A stretch of 64,000 nt of DNA. It comes from Drosophila pseudoobscura. Its lineage: Eukaryota; Arthropoda; Insecta; Diptera; Drosophilidae. Shown in pieces: positions 1 through 11,970 of the stretch; position 1 is the first letter of the stretch; every line of letters begins with the position of its first letter. The notes below the pieces were generated by a model. The model was not told the DNA's origin. It made no database searches and was given only the letters and a program-made list of their open reading frames with translations. The stretch covers positions 9,362,001-9,426,000 of the forward strand of contig NC_046679.1 in NCBI RefSeq assembly GCF_009870125.1, in the 5' to 3' direction. A program made the translations under genes and the position numbers.

Positions 1-3000
1 ATGTGATGTGGATGTGGATGTTTGTGCTTCATTTTAGTTGAAAATGCGGCATTAAAATGCATTTGGCTTTCAATTTACCCGTACTCGAGTAATATTTTCA
101 TTAAGTGGTTTCTTTTCAGTCATTTTGGCCACGTTCTCCACTCCGCAAAGACCCCAAAAGATGCTCGTATCCAGTGCTTAAGTACTCCAAATTGTTAATG
201 AAATGTTAAATGGCTGGGAGTTGCCAAGGAGAAAACAAGTCGACGCCTGCTGATTGACCATAATGAGTCCGCAAGTTACGCAAACGCAACAATATAAATT
301 AATAAGCAATTAATTATGACCTCTGTGTCTGCGGGGGCACTGGGCCAGGTGTTTGCCACATGTGGCATTAATTGAGATTTGGTCTCAACGACCAAGGCCA
401 AAGGGAGCACAAATTCTCGACCAATTAACGAAGAAGAAACAATCACTGGCTTCGGCATCGGCATCGGGTAATTAGGACTAAATGAAGATGGTTGGGTTTC
501 CTCTGGATTGTTGGCTTTTACCGAGAGTTAAGGACAAGCTCAAAGCCTGTCCTTGTGAGGCCCAAATTCCATGCAAACAAATTCATTAATTTCCACAGAA
601 GTGGCAGAGGGCAGGGCGACAACCAATCGATGAATCGATACAAAAACAAATGTGTTTTAAGTGCAATGCAAATGGTAAGAACCAGCATCCGAAAAAATAG
701 CCAGGCAGACAAGCAAACAACTGAAGTGGAACGCACAGATAGACAGCTGTTGATAACGCCCAGAGACACCCAAAACCCAAAACCCAAAACACTAACCAAA
801 ACCCAACAGAACTCTCTTCGACACAAACATGTGTAGAACTGCCAAATCCTCTGACTCCAGCTACCATACAACCATCCCATCATCCCAGCACCCCATTCGT
901 ATATAACATACCATCCGCCCAGCTGCAAATGCGCTTGTCCCTGCTGATCCCTTTAGCTGTTGAATTGCAAATTGTTTGTATCTGGCGTCAACAATTTGTT
1001 TTTTGCTGCTCGTAAGAGCCTTATGATGGAGTAATTTTAACTATATGATCTGGTTTGCCATCCAGACGAACACGATTCCATTAATGGGCTTATTGGGTGT
1101 CCGTCATCGGTTCTCGAATGACATTCAATAAAATAAGCTACTTTTTACTGGTTGAAGCCCGATGAATAATGGTTTTCAGGTGAGACTTTCCTTTTATAAA
1201 AGCAAACGAATCTACACCTGTTATTAATACCAAATGAGACTAACAGCTTGATGGCTTTTTTGCGTGTTTCTCGTAGATTTCTTCACTCAAACAAGCCACA
1301 TCTTTTGGGAAGAGCATTCGAATATCGTATTGTTGGCTAAACTTAATGTTTCTTGCGTTTTTTGCCGACTCTTGCTCATGCACGCTGACAAAATGTCCAC
1401 CCATCTGTCACGGCAGGCAGAGACAACTCTCCGCCAGCGGGCTGGCATCAGCAACAAGCATTCGAAAACTTAATTTTTTTTTCTACCCCAAACATGCAGC
1501 AATTTGTACGATTTCCAGTTGCAGTTTTTCGCCGCTTTCCAGTTTTCTCTGTTTGTTTGCAGGTTGTCAAATGCGTTTCGTATTTCGTTTGCCGCCCACC
1601 GCCACCCCAGGCTTGTTTTACACACATTTTTGCAAGAAATAAGAAACAAATTTGAATGCGCAGCAAATGGCAAATGAGCAAGTGCATTGTCAGTGCGAAT
1701 TATTAATTTGCAGCAGAATACAGACAGAGAGAGCGCGAGAGCGGCAGAACAATGGCAAAATGGAGGATAAAGAGAGCAAGTGCCGCTTAATGGTGTGGCC
1801 ATGTCGTTTAATTTTGTTCTTCATTTATTTCTGCGCTCTGGTCGGCAGCATTCCGTTGCATTGTGCGCTAAATACTTTGACGTCTTTTTTATGCCCCGCT
1901 TTCTGGTTTTCCCTATCTTTTTTTGTGTTTTTTGTTTTTTTTTATTTTTTCCACCCCGCAAGCATTCAAGCCATTTGCATTTACATATGCACATTGCTTG
2001 CTGCACATTGTATTTAATTAAAATTTGTTGTACGAGTAATGCTAGAATTGCCCGGAAATGCGGCCATAAAGCAGCCCTATGACAGCAGCAAGGACGATTC
2101 TGATTTAAGAGCGTACATATTTACACAGAGAAGAAATAATGGGAGTAGAACATAATTATATAACATACTTTCCTTTACAGATCAATTTAGCATACATTTC
2201 TACTATTTTTTAATGAATATCGTATACTAGATCGATCTCTCGTTATCAGTTTGAAATGAATGCAATTTTTTCCAAGTGTAGATATTACATTATGGCATTC
2301 GATTTATCCGTGTGTGTGGGTGTGTGTGGCACATAGTAAATAATGAATGCCCAAAAATGCAGTAATTTATCGCCTTGTTTATCTACCACTCATTACGAGG
2401 CAGGGCAGCAGAACCTACCACAGCAACGAAAATCTGCATAAATATCAAATGTAGATTTGTGTTTGTGCCATGCCCTGAAGGCTCTGTTCTGCTCTGGTGT
2501 GGTCCGGTATGGGGAAAACCACCATTGCGAATGGCGATAAGCAATATTCCGTTTTGTTAATGGCCCCCTGCTTGCTCCAATTCAATTTGTGGCAGCACTC
2601 CCGAGTGCACAGCACCCCTATTCCTATTCTCATCAATTTTGTTGGCCAAATGCAAATACCAAAATGATAGGCAAATATTTATTGTGCCTGGCATAATGAG
2701 TGGCAAATCTAGTTTTTGGCAACCATGTCAGGTAGTTGGCCAAAAGGGAAGGAAGTCGGCCAACTGAGCTCGGTCCAGGATGCTGTCACTCCACTCGGTC
2801 GCCATTTTGGCATTATGCATGCCAAACAGCAGCGTCATAAGCATTAAAACGAATGTGCCGAAAAGTATAGACTATTTAAAATTTTAACTCAACTTTATTA
2901 GCTCCAAAGGAAATTTGTGTCATTTGTATGTATGCGAGTACATATTTCTGGGCGTTTGACTGTGCCCCGGCTTTGTGCCATTGTTCCACTAAGCAAGCAG

Positions 3001-6000
3001 AGCTGTGGCTAGCCACAGATGCAAAAGGGGGTAGCTAAGTACCATTGAACCATTATTAAAGGTCCTTGAAATAGTTTCACGAGAGATGCTTCTATTCAAA
3101 AATACTCATAAAAGCATCCTATTCATTGGGGTTATCCTATCGGGAAATTGAAAATATCCAAAAACGTATTCGATTCGGGTTTCCCTCGGGGAAAACACTG
3201 TTATAGTCGAGATATGGCATCGGTGGAAAGCAAAATCAAACCTTTCGTAAATGTAATACCTTTAGACCCCGTTTTCCCGAGCCGCTGCCATCTGTACACT
3301 CACACACACCCAGATACACACACACAAACTAACACATTAGGCGGCATTTCCTTTGGCAAAGTTGCTTGACTTCATTTCGGGGCTGCCGACACAACGGAGA
3401 CGACAACAACATCATCGGCAGCAAACAAATAAACTGACAGACACTCGTTTCCGGTTTCAAACAAAACAGACGCCATATTTAAAATTCCAAACGGGCACCC
3501 CAGCAACAAGAACAACATCAGCAGCTACACCAAGAGAAAATCCACGGAATGTTTCTGTTGAAAATTAGCAAAGATCGATAAAGTCAGTTTTAAATTATCT
3601 ATAATTTCTTAAAACATATCCAAAAGGATATGTTATTATTTTAATATTAATTTTTAATGATGAAAATACAAATGTCGATTATTTTATCCGAGTGTACAAA
3701 AAGCAGCAGCAATATAAGCAAACAAACAAATGAAATAACAGAATATTGCCGTTTGCTAAAAACTTTTGCTTTGCTTTTTGAAGTTATTTTTCCCATTCTG
3801 GTGATGCCAGTGGCACTGCCAAAACAAAGAATTCAATTTAGTGGGCCGTGCGTTGATTTTTGGATGCTCCGTGGACAGGTTCAATGAACGGGACATTATA
3901 CCCCACGGATCCCTCGAATGCGCATAAATTTGATGCTCCCGGGACTCGAACTAATTGTGGAATTATGCCAAGCAGAAGAGAGGCATGCGGAACGGATGGA
4001 ACGGGAAATCGGAGCGAATTCGAGACTCGCAGCAATTTGACAGCAAATCGAGAATGTGCTCAAGGAGAGCGGCTCCAGAAGCATTCAACTGTTTGGCATT
4101 TGTCGTACACATTTCCCCAGCCGAAAGCTGAAAGCCGAAAGCCGAAATCTGAAATCCGAAACTTGCTGACCGGTGGCCGTGACTTCCGTGCACCAGAAAT
4201 GGAATGGAAGATTTATTTCAGATTCGCCTGACGAGATAGAGTTGTGGAAACAGCGATGGCCCCGTCTCCGGCCTCGCACAAAAGACACGTAGGCAAATAA
4301 AAACGCCATCTGAAGTTGTATATTAAAATGATTTATGTGCCCAACATGCTGATCGGCCTATAAATGGCATACATGATGCACTAATTTCATGAAAAATGCA
4401 AGGAGAAAACGCAAACAAAATAAAAAATTCAATAACTGAGAAGAAGCCTCGAAGAGAGGGCCTGTCTATGTCTCAGCAGGCAACAAACCATTGGGTATAG
4501 GGTTTTGCAATCATTTTATAATGAACAAATTCTTGCTGACTACTCGAATGATGAATGGGAGGGGTATACGCTGGGTATTCATTCGTTTTTCATGCTGCAG
4601 ACTGCGCCTAGGGCTGGCGGAAACCCCTTCAGCTTCAGGGCATTAGAAAAAATCTATAAAATCGCTGGACCCGTCAGGCCGTCAGGGCGTCAGGACGCGC
4701 CACCCATACATGCCAATAAAATATTTTATCAAACGTACGTGCTGCTATTAGAGACGCCCCTGGCCCCTGCTCCCATCACACGCACGCATATCAAATGACG
4801 GCGTTGATGTGTTGAAAGCCCAGACGGGAGTTGAAATCGAGTGTTGTAGAAGTACGAGTGTGTCTGGGTGTGTGTGTGGGAGTGGGAGTGGGAGTGTGGG
4901 CCGGGGTGCGAGGGGAGGCAGACAGTCAACCCTTTTTACGGCTGCTGCTGGTCAGGGGAGCACTCTGGCATTCGGTCTCTGGTCTCCGGTGCTCCGTTTC
5001 TCCCGTCCGGCTGTCCGGTCTCCCGCCTCCGGTTACCCCAATTCTCTTGCTGGTCTCTGATTATGCGTCGTGCGGCCATAAATTTATATTGAAAGACGTG
5101 CGCTGTTAATCAAATTAAAGTGTTTGATTAAATTTTAAATAAAAACTCGAAACGGTAAGCGTCCCCTCATTTCCCCAATGCTGCAGTCAAAAGTGCAAAA
5201 TGAATATAAAAATGTAAATGAAAATTAATTTAAGAACACGTGGCGTATGCGCAATATTCAATTTATGAATTGCGCGCACAATTATTAATTAAATTTTTGT
5301 TGTTCTTCTGTACGTGTGTGTGTGTGTTGGTGTGTGGGTGTGTATGGGTTGTTATGAGTGGGTGTCTTTGAACGAAACTGACACTAAAAGGTCACTTGGC
5401 TATCCAGAGGCTAAAGAGAATTTCCAAAACGTGTCGCAAAGTGGCTCCGATATTCAGATATTTTGAAGACTAGCTCCTGCTTTCCGCTCAAGTGCTGCGT
5501 GCTGCAGCACTTTAAAGCGCTTAACGGGCCAACTGAAGTTAAATAACAATTTCACTGCTCATTAACCCTAATTTGTATGTAAATTTTTGGGCACCCCAGT
5601 TGGCCCTTTTGCCTCTCATCACCGCTCCGCACGCTTCCCACCTTACCGCCGGGGGATCCCAGGGGCCAAGAAGTTGCGTGGCGCTTTTTAAAGGATTTTC
5701 CCGGCCAAACGCCATTTTGTATGTTTTAAGTAACGCACATGACACAAGACTGGGGACGGGGGACAGCCGAATGGTCGACGGGGGAAAGTGCTTCGTAGCC
5801 ATTATGGAACGTTGCCTTCTTCAAGTTGCAAACATTGTGCGGTGTGGTGCGGTGCGGAGCGGTGTGGTGTGGTGGAGGGGGCACATGCAAAGTGCAGGAA
5901 GCATGAATGAGTTGGCGATGGCCCAGGCACCACGACCAACACACAAAGCGCCTGTATCTCAGGCAGGGAGGAGGGAAGAGGGAGATCATTCATACCAGAG

Positions 6001-7341
6001 ATAGCCAGAAAAACAGAAAAGAAAAATGATGGGGAAAAAGGCGAGAAAGATTGTTTGCCTGTTGCCCTCATTCTCGCCTTGGTCAGCCCCATCTTCCATT
6101 AATTCATCCGCCGCCAAGCAAACAAAAGGCCTCGCCACACCAAATGGACTTTCGCCCAGTCATTATTGGGTTGTTTCTGTTGTTTTCCCAGGGACCCAGG
6201 CGACAGCTATACGAAGGAGCACGAGCACGAGTAGTAGGTGCAGGGGCATGGGCAGGCACTGTGTATTAAAACAAAAGTGAGTGCATGTGCAGACACTCGC
6301 CACGAGGGGGCAGCCAGCAGGAGCCTCCACCGGAGGCTGCAAATGGCAAACGGCAACTGGCAAACGGCAAACAAGAAATGACAGCATCGCAGCCTTGGTG
6401 CCATGCAAATTCAATAAATTACGGCAACGACCATTAATTATATTTTAAATTGCAATGTCCACACACACACATACACACACACGGAGACAGAGAGAATGAG
6501 AATCCAGAGAGAGAATCCCCTGGGAAACTTTTGCTTTTGTTTCTTGTGCGGCCCGCTGATCGCGAAAAAGTTCCACTCATTCAATGGGCAAATTGTCGCA
6601 GTTTATCTCCGCACGCACCGGGAAAACAAGCACCATCAGCCAGCTCCCCCTGCCACTGCTGCACCGCCCAATTCCCACAACAATTCCGTTGGCCATGAAA
6701 GCGGCCCCAACAAATAAACCACTTTGGCCATTTCCTGGCATAAAAGATAAATAAACACACAGGAGTGAAGGAAAGCGAAAACAGAAACGGACACAAAAGG
6801 GAAAAACAAAATAGCTCCAGCTCCAGTTGCCGATGCAACTCCAACTTCAGTCCCTGCCACTTCTCGGACATCCCCGAAGAGCCCCGGCACTCACCCATCT
6901 GACCATTATTATCGCCTCGGCGAAAACAATGCTCTGAGCAGGAGCCGGAGTCGGACCCGGGCCCGGACCCGGGCCCGGACCCGGACCCAGGCCAGATCCC
7001 GTTGACAATGGCAGCATGTCATTAAGGCCGACGTCAGTAGCTGACCGCTGACGTGTTAACTGCAGAGCGTCCAACTTTTAATTGGTTTTAAGTCACAAGT
7101 TAATTTCCATAAAGCGGAGAGAAAGAGCTGCAAAAACTACCACTCAAAGTGCACAGAGAGAAAGCACTGTCGAGCATTTTATGAGATGCGTTTCTCATGG
7201 CAGATCCATTAAGTTTTATGCCCACTTAAGGCTTTCCGTCGATTGATGGTAAAGTTCCGTTTACAGGATACGTTTTCCAACGATACTCCGGTGGATACCC
7301 CGCAGGAAAAATGCGTCGATTGAAAATGTCTCATGTATAAT
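1..7341. other. non-coding stretch upstream of the DRC9-like gene's 3' end
   Basis: No open frame here has coding character or a family match; the longest are low-complexity or antisense frames. The DNA is AT-rich with scattered homeodomain-type TAATTA cores (for example near 311, 5224, 5285 and 6433), CA/GT tracts near 3299-3330, 5311-5345 and 6458-6482, and a GC-rich 12-bp tandem repeat at 6953-6988. It could be intergenic regulatory DNA or an intron of a gene lying mainly outside the window; the sequence does not distinguish these. Confidence 0.6.
6953..6988. repeat. GC-rich 12-bp tandem repeat, three units
   Basis: Two exact copies of GGACCCGGGCCC at 6953-6964 and 6965-6976 are followed by a one-base variant (GGACCCGGACCC) at 6977-6988. 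Each exact unit contains a self-complementary core, so the strand can fold locally. The surrounding DNA is much less GC-rich. Confidence 0.9.
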
Positions 7342-7347
7342 TTTATT
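7342..7347 (-). terminator. poly(A) signal of the DRC9-like gene
   Basis: A canonical AATAAA hexamer on the minus strand lies about 42 nt past the stop codon at 7389, a usual distance for a short 3' UTR. Confidence 0.6.
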
Positions 7348-7388
7348 AAAAATACATTATTCTGTATCGTTTCGCTCAGTGTTCTCAG

Positions 7389-8510
7389 TTACTTCTTGCC
7401 CTTGCCGCGTTTGCCACGCTTGGGCTTCTTCTTAAATGGTCCCAGGCCGCGCCGCACCATCGTGCCCCGCCACCAGGCCTGCAGCTTAATTGCGCACTCC
7501 ATGCGATGCACCTGCAGATCCAGCAGCCGCTGCTCCTCGTCTTTCTTGGCCTGATACTCCTGGACGAACTCCATCCGCTCGGCGTAGACCTCGCGATGCC
7601 GCTGCAGCAGCTTCTGCTGCTCGAGGATCCGCAGCTCCCAGGCCTCTCCTTCCCGCTCCACGCGGCGCATGTCGCTAGAGTAGCGCCCCTGCCAGTCCTT
7701 GATGCGCTGCCGCAGCTCCACGATCTCCTGCTGCCGGAAGGCCCGCAGTTCGCCGCTGACCCGCTCCTCCCGGGCCAGACGCTGCTTGTAGTCCAGGATA
7801 TCGCGGAGGTAGGCCCGCTCGGCGTTCTCGCCCCAGATCGTAGCCTGTGCGATACGACCTGCTTCCCAGCGCTGCACCAGATTGTACTCAAGGTCATTGA
7901 CCCGCGAGACGCAACGGAGATTGTACTTGGTTTCGGCAGTACGCTCTGCGATGTCCTTCAGCTTAGCCTGGCAGTCGCGCTTCTGCTTCTCCAGCTCCTC
8001 ATTGAGCTGCTTCAGTTCTTCCGTGGCTTCCTGCAGCTGCTTGACTGCCTGCGACTCCTCGCTGTTGTTGCCACTCAGAGCACTGATGGCTTGATCCAAA
8101 GTCATTTCCTCTTTTTCCCCCACTTCACCTTCTGCTTTCTCCTTCTTCGGCCTCAATTGATCCATGGCTGTCTCGAAGACCGTGCGAAGGGCATCCATAT
8201 CCCGCTCAAACTTCAGGGCATCCAGCAGGCTCTCGTCCAGCTGATCAGTCTCGTCCTCTGGCTTGCCCAAGAGCGTCTCCAGGCGTGGCAGCATTTTGCC
8301 GGTGATCAGGACACGCTCAGGTGGAGGCTTTGGGTCCATCGATGAGCTGCGGCGTCTCCGCAACGATGCCGGCAACGACAGAGGCTTCGGCGCGGTCAGA
8401 CGCTGCGCCCGCTGCTGAAGGACCAGTTTGTCCAAGGTGTCCTTGTAGCTGCGCAGCAGCAGCAATCGCCGCAGCTCCTCCGCTTGCTCCTCGGTGTATC
8501 CTCTTAACAT
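7389..8510 (-). CDS. IQ-motif axonemal protein, dynein regulatory complex subunit 9 (IQCG) family
   Basis: Single exon, 373 residues, ATG at 8510. The protein is mostly charged helix predicted to form coiled coil (about residues 130-330). It ends in a basic tail carrying an IQ motif, LQAWWRGTMVRR at residues 343-354, followed by GLGPFKKKPKRG. This end closely matches that of vertebrate IQCG/DRC9 (LQAWWRGTMIRR then a Lys-rich tail). DRC9 belongs to the nexin-dynein regulatory complex that links axonemal doublets, and IQ motifs bind calmodulin. In flies such genes act in sperm tails and chordotonal cilia, so a testis-biased role is inferred. IQCD/DRC10 is the nearest alternative. An intronless form with a short 3' UTR fits many fly testis genes. 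No neighbour here shares the pathway. Confidence 0.85.
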   Translation of the reverse strand: MLRGYTEEQAEELRRLLLLRSYKDTLDKLVLQQRAQRLTAPKPLSLPASLRRRRSSSMDPKPPPERVLITGKMLPRLETLLGKPEDETDQLDESLLDALKFERDMDALRTVFETAMDQLRPKKEKAEGEVGEKEEMTLDQAISALSGNNSEESQAVKQLQEATEELKQLNEELEKQKRDCQAKLKDIAERTAETKYNLRCVSRVNDLEYNLVQRWEAGRIAQATIWGENAERAYLRDILDYKQRLAREERVSGELRAFRQQEIVELRQRIKDWQGRYSSDMRRVEREGEAWELRILEQQKLLQRHREVYAERMEFVQEYQAKKDEEQRLLDLQVHRMECAIKLQAWWRGTMVRRGLGPFKKKPKRGKRGKGKK

Positions 8511-11500
8511 TGCAACTGAAGCGGATATCTTTTATCCATGAGTGTGTCCACAGGCCACTCAATATGACTCACTGTAGGTTGGCCCGGCAACTGTTGCTAG
8601 GAGAAGCAGCTTATAAATGTTTGCCTTTCGATTCGAAATCAGATTTTCCCGCACCGCTCCCCAATGCCCCCGACCATCTCTGCCCCTGCCACTGCCACTG
8701 ACTCATGGAGATCCCAAAGAGAATGCCAGGGTTCAGGCGTCGGCTTGCATATTTCATTGCTGTCATCGTCCTCGTTGCTTACGTGCAAAAATGCCGTACC
8801 AACTGCTTCGTCCCCGTTATTGCACAGAAATCGTTGAATTTATTTGCCCGGCTCCTGCTCTTTCTCTGGCTCTCTCTCTGTCTTGGTTATCCTTGGCTCT
8901 GCAGTCGCTCCTTGGGGTTCGTTCACTCCTTGGTACATGTAAGTATGTGCCCTGTGCCCTGTGTCCTGGCTCCGCTTTAACCCCGCCATGGGTGCCGGCT
9001 TATATGTTTAACCCAATAAATGCCGCGCTGATTGCAAGTTAAATTATTGGCGCGCAGGACTCACAGGACTCCCAGACCCGCATTACAATTAAATTATCGC
9101 ATTAACCGCCAAACCTGCGCGGCGGCACTGCTCCTCCGCTTCAACGAATCGCGGTGCTCGGGCCAGGGCCAGAGACTTTTCCCAGCATGCCCGCAGCGAC
9201 TGTTTCAACAAAAAAATACAACAAGTACAGGGACCTTTTTGACAAAGAAGGTCATGTATAGACCAAAGGGTACCCTAGGAGACAACGAGCAACTGTTTTG
9301 ACGAAGTTTAAGAAAATACTTCGAGCAAACGAAGGAAGTTCTTTGGTAAGCTGATGGCAGAATGATACTCAAGGTCTGAATGTTCCTTCGAATCAGTTGA
9401 AGATAGTTGAAAATACACTTATAAAAACGAAACAGCTAATCTGTCCATCAGTCAAACAGCATTTCGGACAAAGACTTATGTATAATATATGATTAGCCAA
9501 CTTGAGCCCCATGAACCCGATATATCCTAAGGGTAATAGAGCATTTTAAAGGCAACCGCAAGTGGTGGTCAATGCACCGACAGGGTCTGCGACCCGGCCG
9601 CTGTGAGAAATTGCAGGGCCGACATTAATTTAATGCCCGCCAATGTCTCGCACACACACACACACACACAAGTGGAGAAAGAAAGAGAACTGAAGAGAGA
9701 GTCAGTTGCACACACACACTCATGTGGCGACGGCATGGGGCGCTTTTCGCACTTGTCGGTCGCTTCTGCCTTTAGCTGCCATTATTTTTAATAGACTCGA
9801 AAAGAAAAGTTTTCAGTTTTCTACTTCATTGACTGCAAATCGGGAAAAGAAGCTCTCGGGTCGCGAAATTCCCAAGCCATTCCACGCCACTCCTTCTTCG
9901 TCCCTCCCTGAAGATGCCAGCCAAAATTAAGTGCCCCGAAAAAGAGGACGCTGTGCAGCGCCTGATAAGCATACCCTCGAATACACACACACACACCCAC
10001 TCAGCCAACCACACACATGCAAGGTTGCAGCATAAAGTCATACACATAAATTCTGTGCTGGAAAAATGGTACCGATGGAATTTTCAATTTCCATTTAGAA
10101 CCCGCAGCCAATGCAAATGTTCGATTATGACAAACTTTTCATTCCACTTGTATTCCAATATCTACTCCTCCCACTCGAAACTTGGGGTACTATTAATAGC
10201 GCCAAGGTCTTGCCGCAAATTGCTTTCGCTAAATAATAAATACGCAAATATTGGCCGCCTTGGGGCAGGACCTCAAAATGCTTGCCACATATACATGTAT
10301 GTATAATGGAAAATCAATCGGTCGTGTCTGTGGCTCTGTCAACGCTTGCATGTCGCGGAAAAGGCGAGCAAAAAACCCTTTCCGCAGTGTGCATTTTCCG
10401 TACTTTTAGCCGCCGCTTAGCGACTGCAGTGGGAGGAGAAATGGCCGTGTGTCCTTGTCGCCTGGCAACAAGTTTCAAGTCCCTCCCGCTGAAGGTCAGG
10501 GCTGGTGGCTAGCAGGGGGCTCAAAGATGTCTCCCAGCCTGAGAGGTAATTTTGTGAATGATTGATGGCTAATCAATTGAATTCCCCAAGGCTGACACGC
10601 GTATTTCTTAGGATTTAAGCTTGAAGCTGGGCTGGAATCCCCACCAGCTACGACTCTGCTCTACACTGATACGTTGCAACGTGGAACCGCTGTGATAACC
10701 CGCCGCACTTATGACATGCCCCTTCCTCCCTCTCGCTCACTCACTCTGCCTCCCAACCCATCTGGCCTACGTTTGTTATCCCGTTACATGTAAATCACCA
10801 AAAAATTTTATATTGCGGCCCGCAACCACGACACCGTGACAGCACCGGCATATGCCAAGCCGGAGCAGGGGGTCAGAGGTAAAGCCAGTGCCAGTGGCAG
10901 GGCCAGAGGCAGAACCATAGCAGGACACGGAACTGTGTGTGGCAGTGGCAGGAACAGGGAGAGTGGTCAGTGCTGTCGCTGGGCAGGAGATGGTGATGCC
11001 TGCCAGCGGTGTGTGGCGGTAAGTGTGCGAGTCCTTGCTGCTGCTGTCTGCGGCCGGCGGAGCGATAGACGCCGCTACCATTAATTCACATTCAGGTGCC
11101 GCACGCTTGGCCGAGCAAGTTTTGGTAGTGTCGGGACTGTGTGTGTGTGTATGTGGGAGTGGAGATGGGGGAGGGTGCGACAACAACATGTGTTTACACT
11201 CATCCGGAATAGGGTTGGAGGATGGGTGATGTGGAACTCCGACTGTCCCTGAATGAGTGAAGGAAGCTGCGGTCGCTCGTGCAGGCAAGTCCCGTGCAAT
11301 GCATTATAAATGCCATGTGTCTCGCCTTGGCCCCATCTACCGAGGACTCTTCACGTTTCCTTGTTGTATGGGGGGGCCAAAAAAAAAAACAGAGCCAAAA
11401 GTTAAGAATTGTAGCCATGTAACTGACCTACTTGGCCGCCTGTGTAATTAGTGGAAGCGTACCCCCTGGAACAATGGAATGTGGAATTCATGAGGCGAAA

Positions 11501-11970
11501 AATCGAAAGTTCCCCTCTCGCAATGCGCGGCACATTGGGCGAGCCCGAACCCCAGCGGGAAATCAATAGCAGCCGCCGCTGCCAGTCCTGTCGTGTTCCT
11601 ATGGCCAATGCCAAGCAACCACCGAAAAAACTAAATAAAGGAACCAAACCATCAAGAAACGGTGGCAGTGGCAGCCATGACAACGTGCCTCAACGAAACA
11701 AAACAAATGCCAGGCAGAGAGAAACACACACCACCAATCGAACACAGGTGCAAGAGTGCGAGTATAATGCGGCTATTCAAATACGAGTAGGGTTCCTTTA
11801 AAAATAGAATCCACTGTCGCATTTATGGCATGGTCCCGTGCCAAGCGAACTGTGTCAATGAGGGAGAGTGCCTTTGGCCAGTCGAGTCGAGGCAACCAAA
11901 GGTATCGGTTCGAACCCAGAGAGTCCAAGAAAAAGGCCAAGAAGAAGGAATACCTCAACAGTCAAACACC
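8511..11970. other. non-coding stretch between two divergent genes
   Basis: The stretch separates the start of the DRC9-like gene (minus) from the start of the coiled-coil gene (plus), so it should contain both promoters. I see no clear TATA or initiator that fixes either start. It holds CA repeats at 9651-9670, 9707-9720 and 9983-9997. A small open frame at 8705-8980 with hydrophobic runs has no recognisable family. Confidence 0.55.

Noticed and set aside
7506-8345. 279-codon open frame on the plus strand
   Set aside because: It is the antisense shadow of the DRC9-like coding exon; the minus frame has the IQ motif and the family match.
8705-8980. 91-codon open frame with hydrophobic runs upstream of the DRC9-like gene
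   Set aside because: No family, low-complexity Leu/Ser content from CTCTCT repeats, and no supporting splice or promoter signal.
11895-11925. GGTTCGAACCC, like a tRNA T-arm
   Set aside because: No acceptor stem, D-arm or anticodon arm can be built around it, and no Pol III A box is present.
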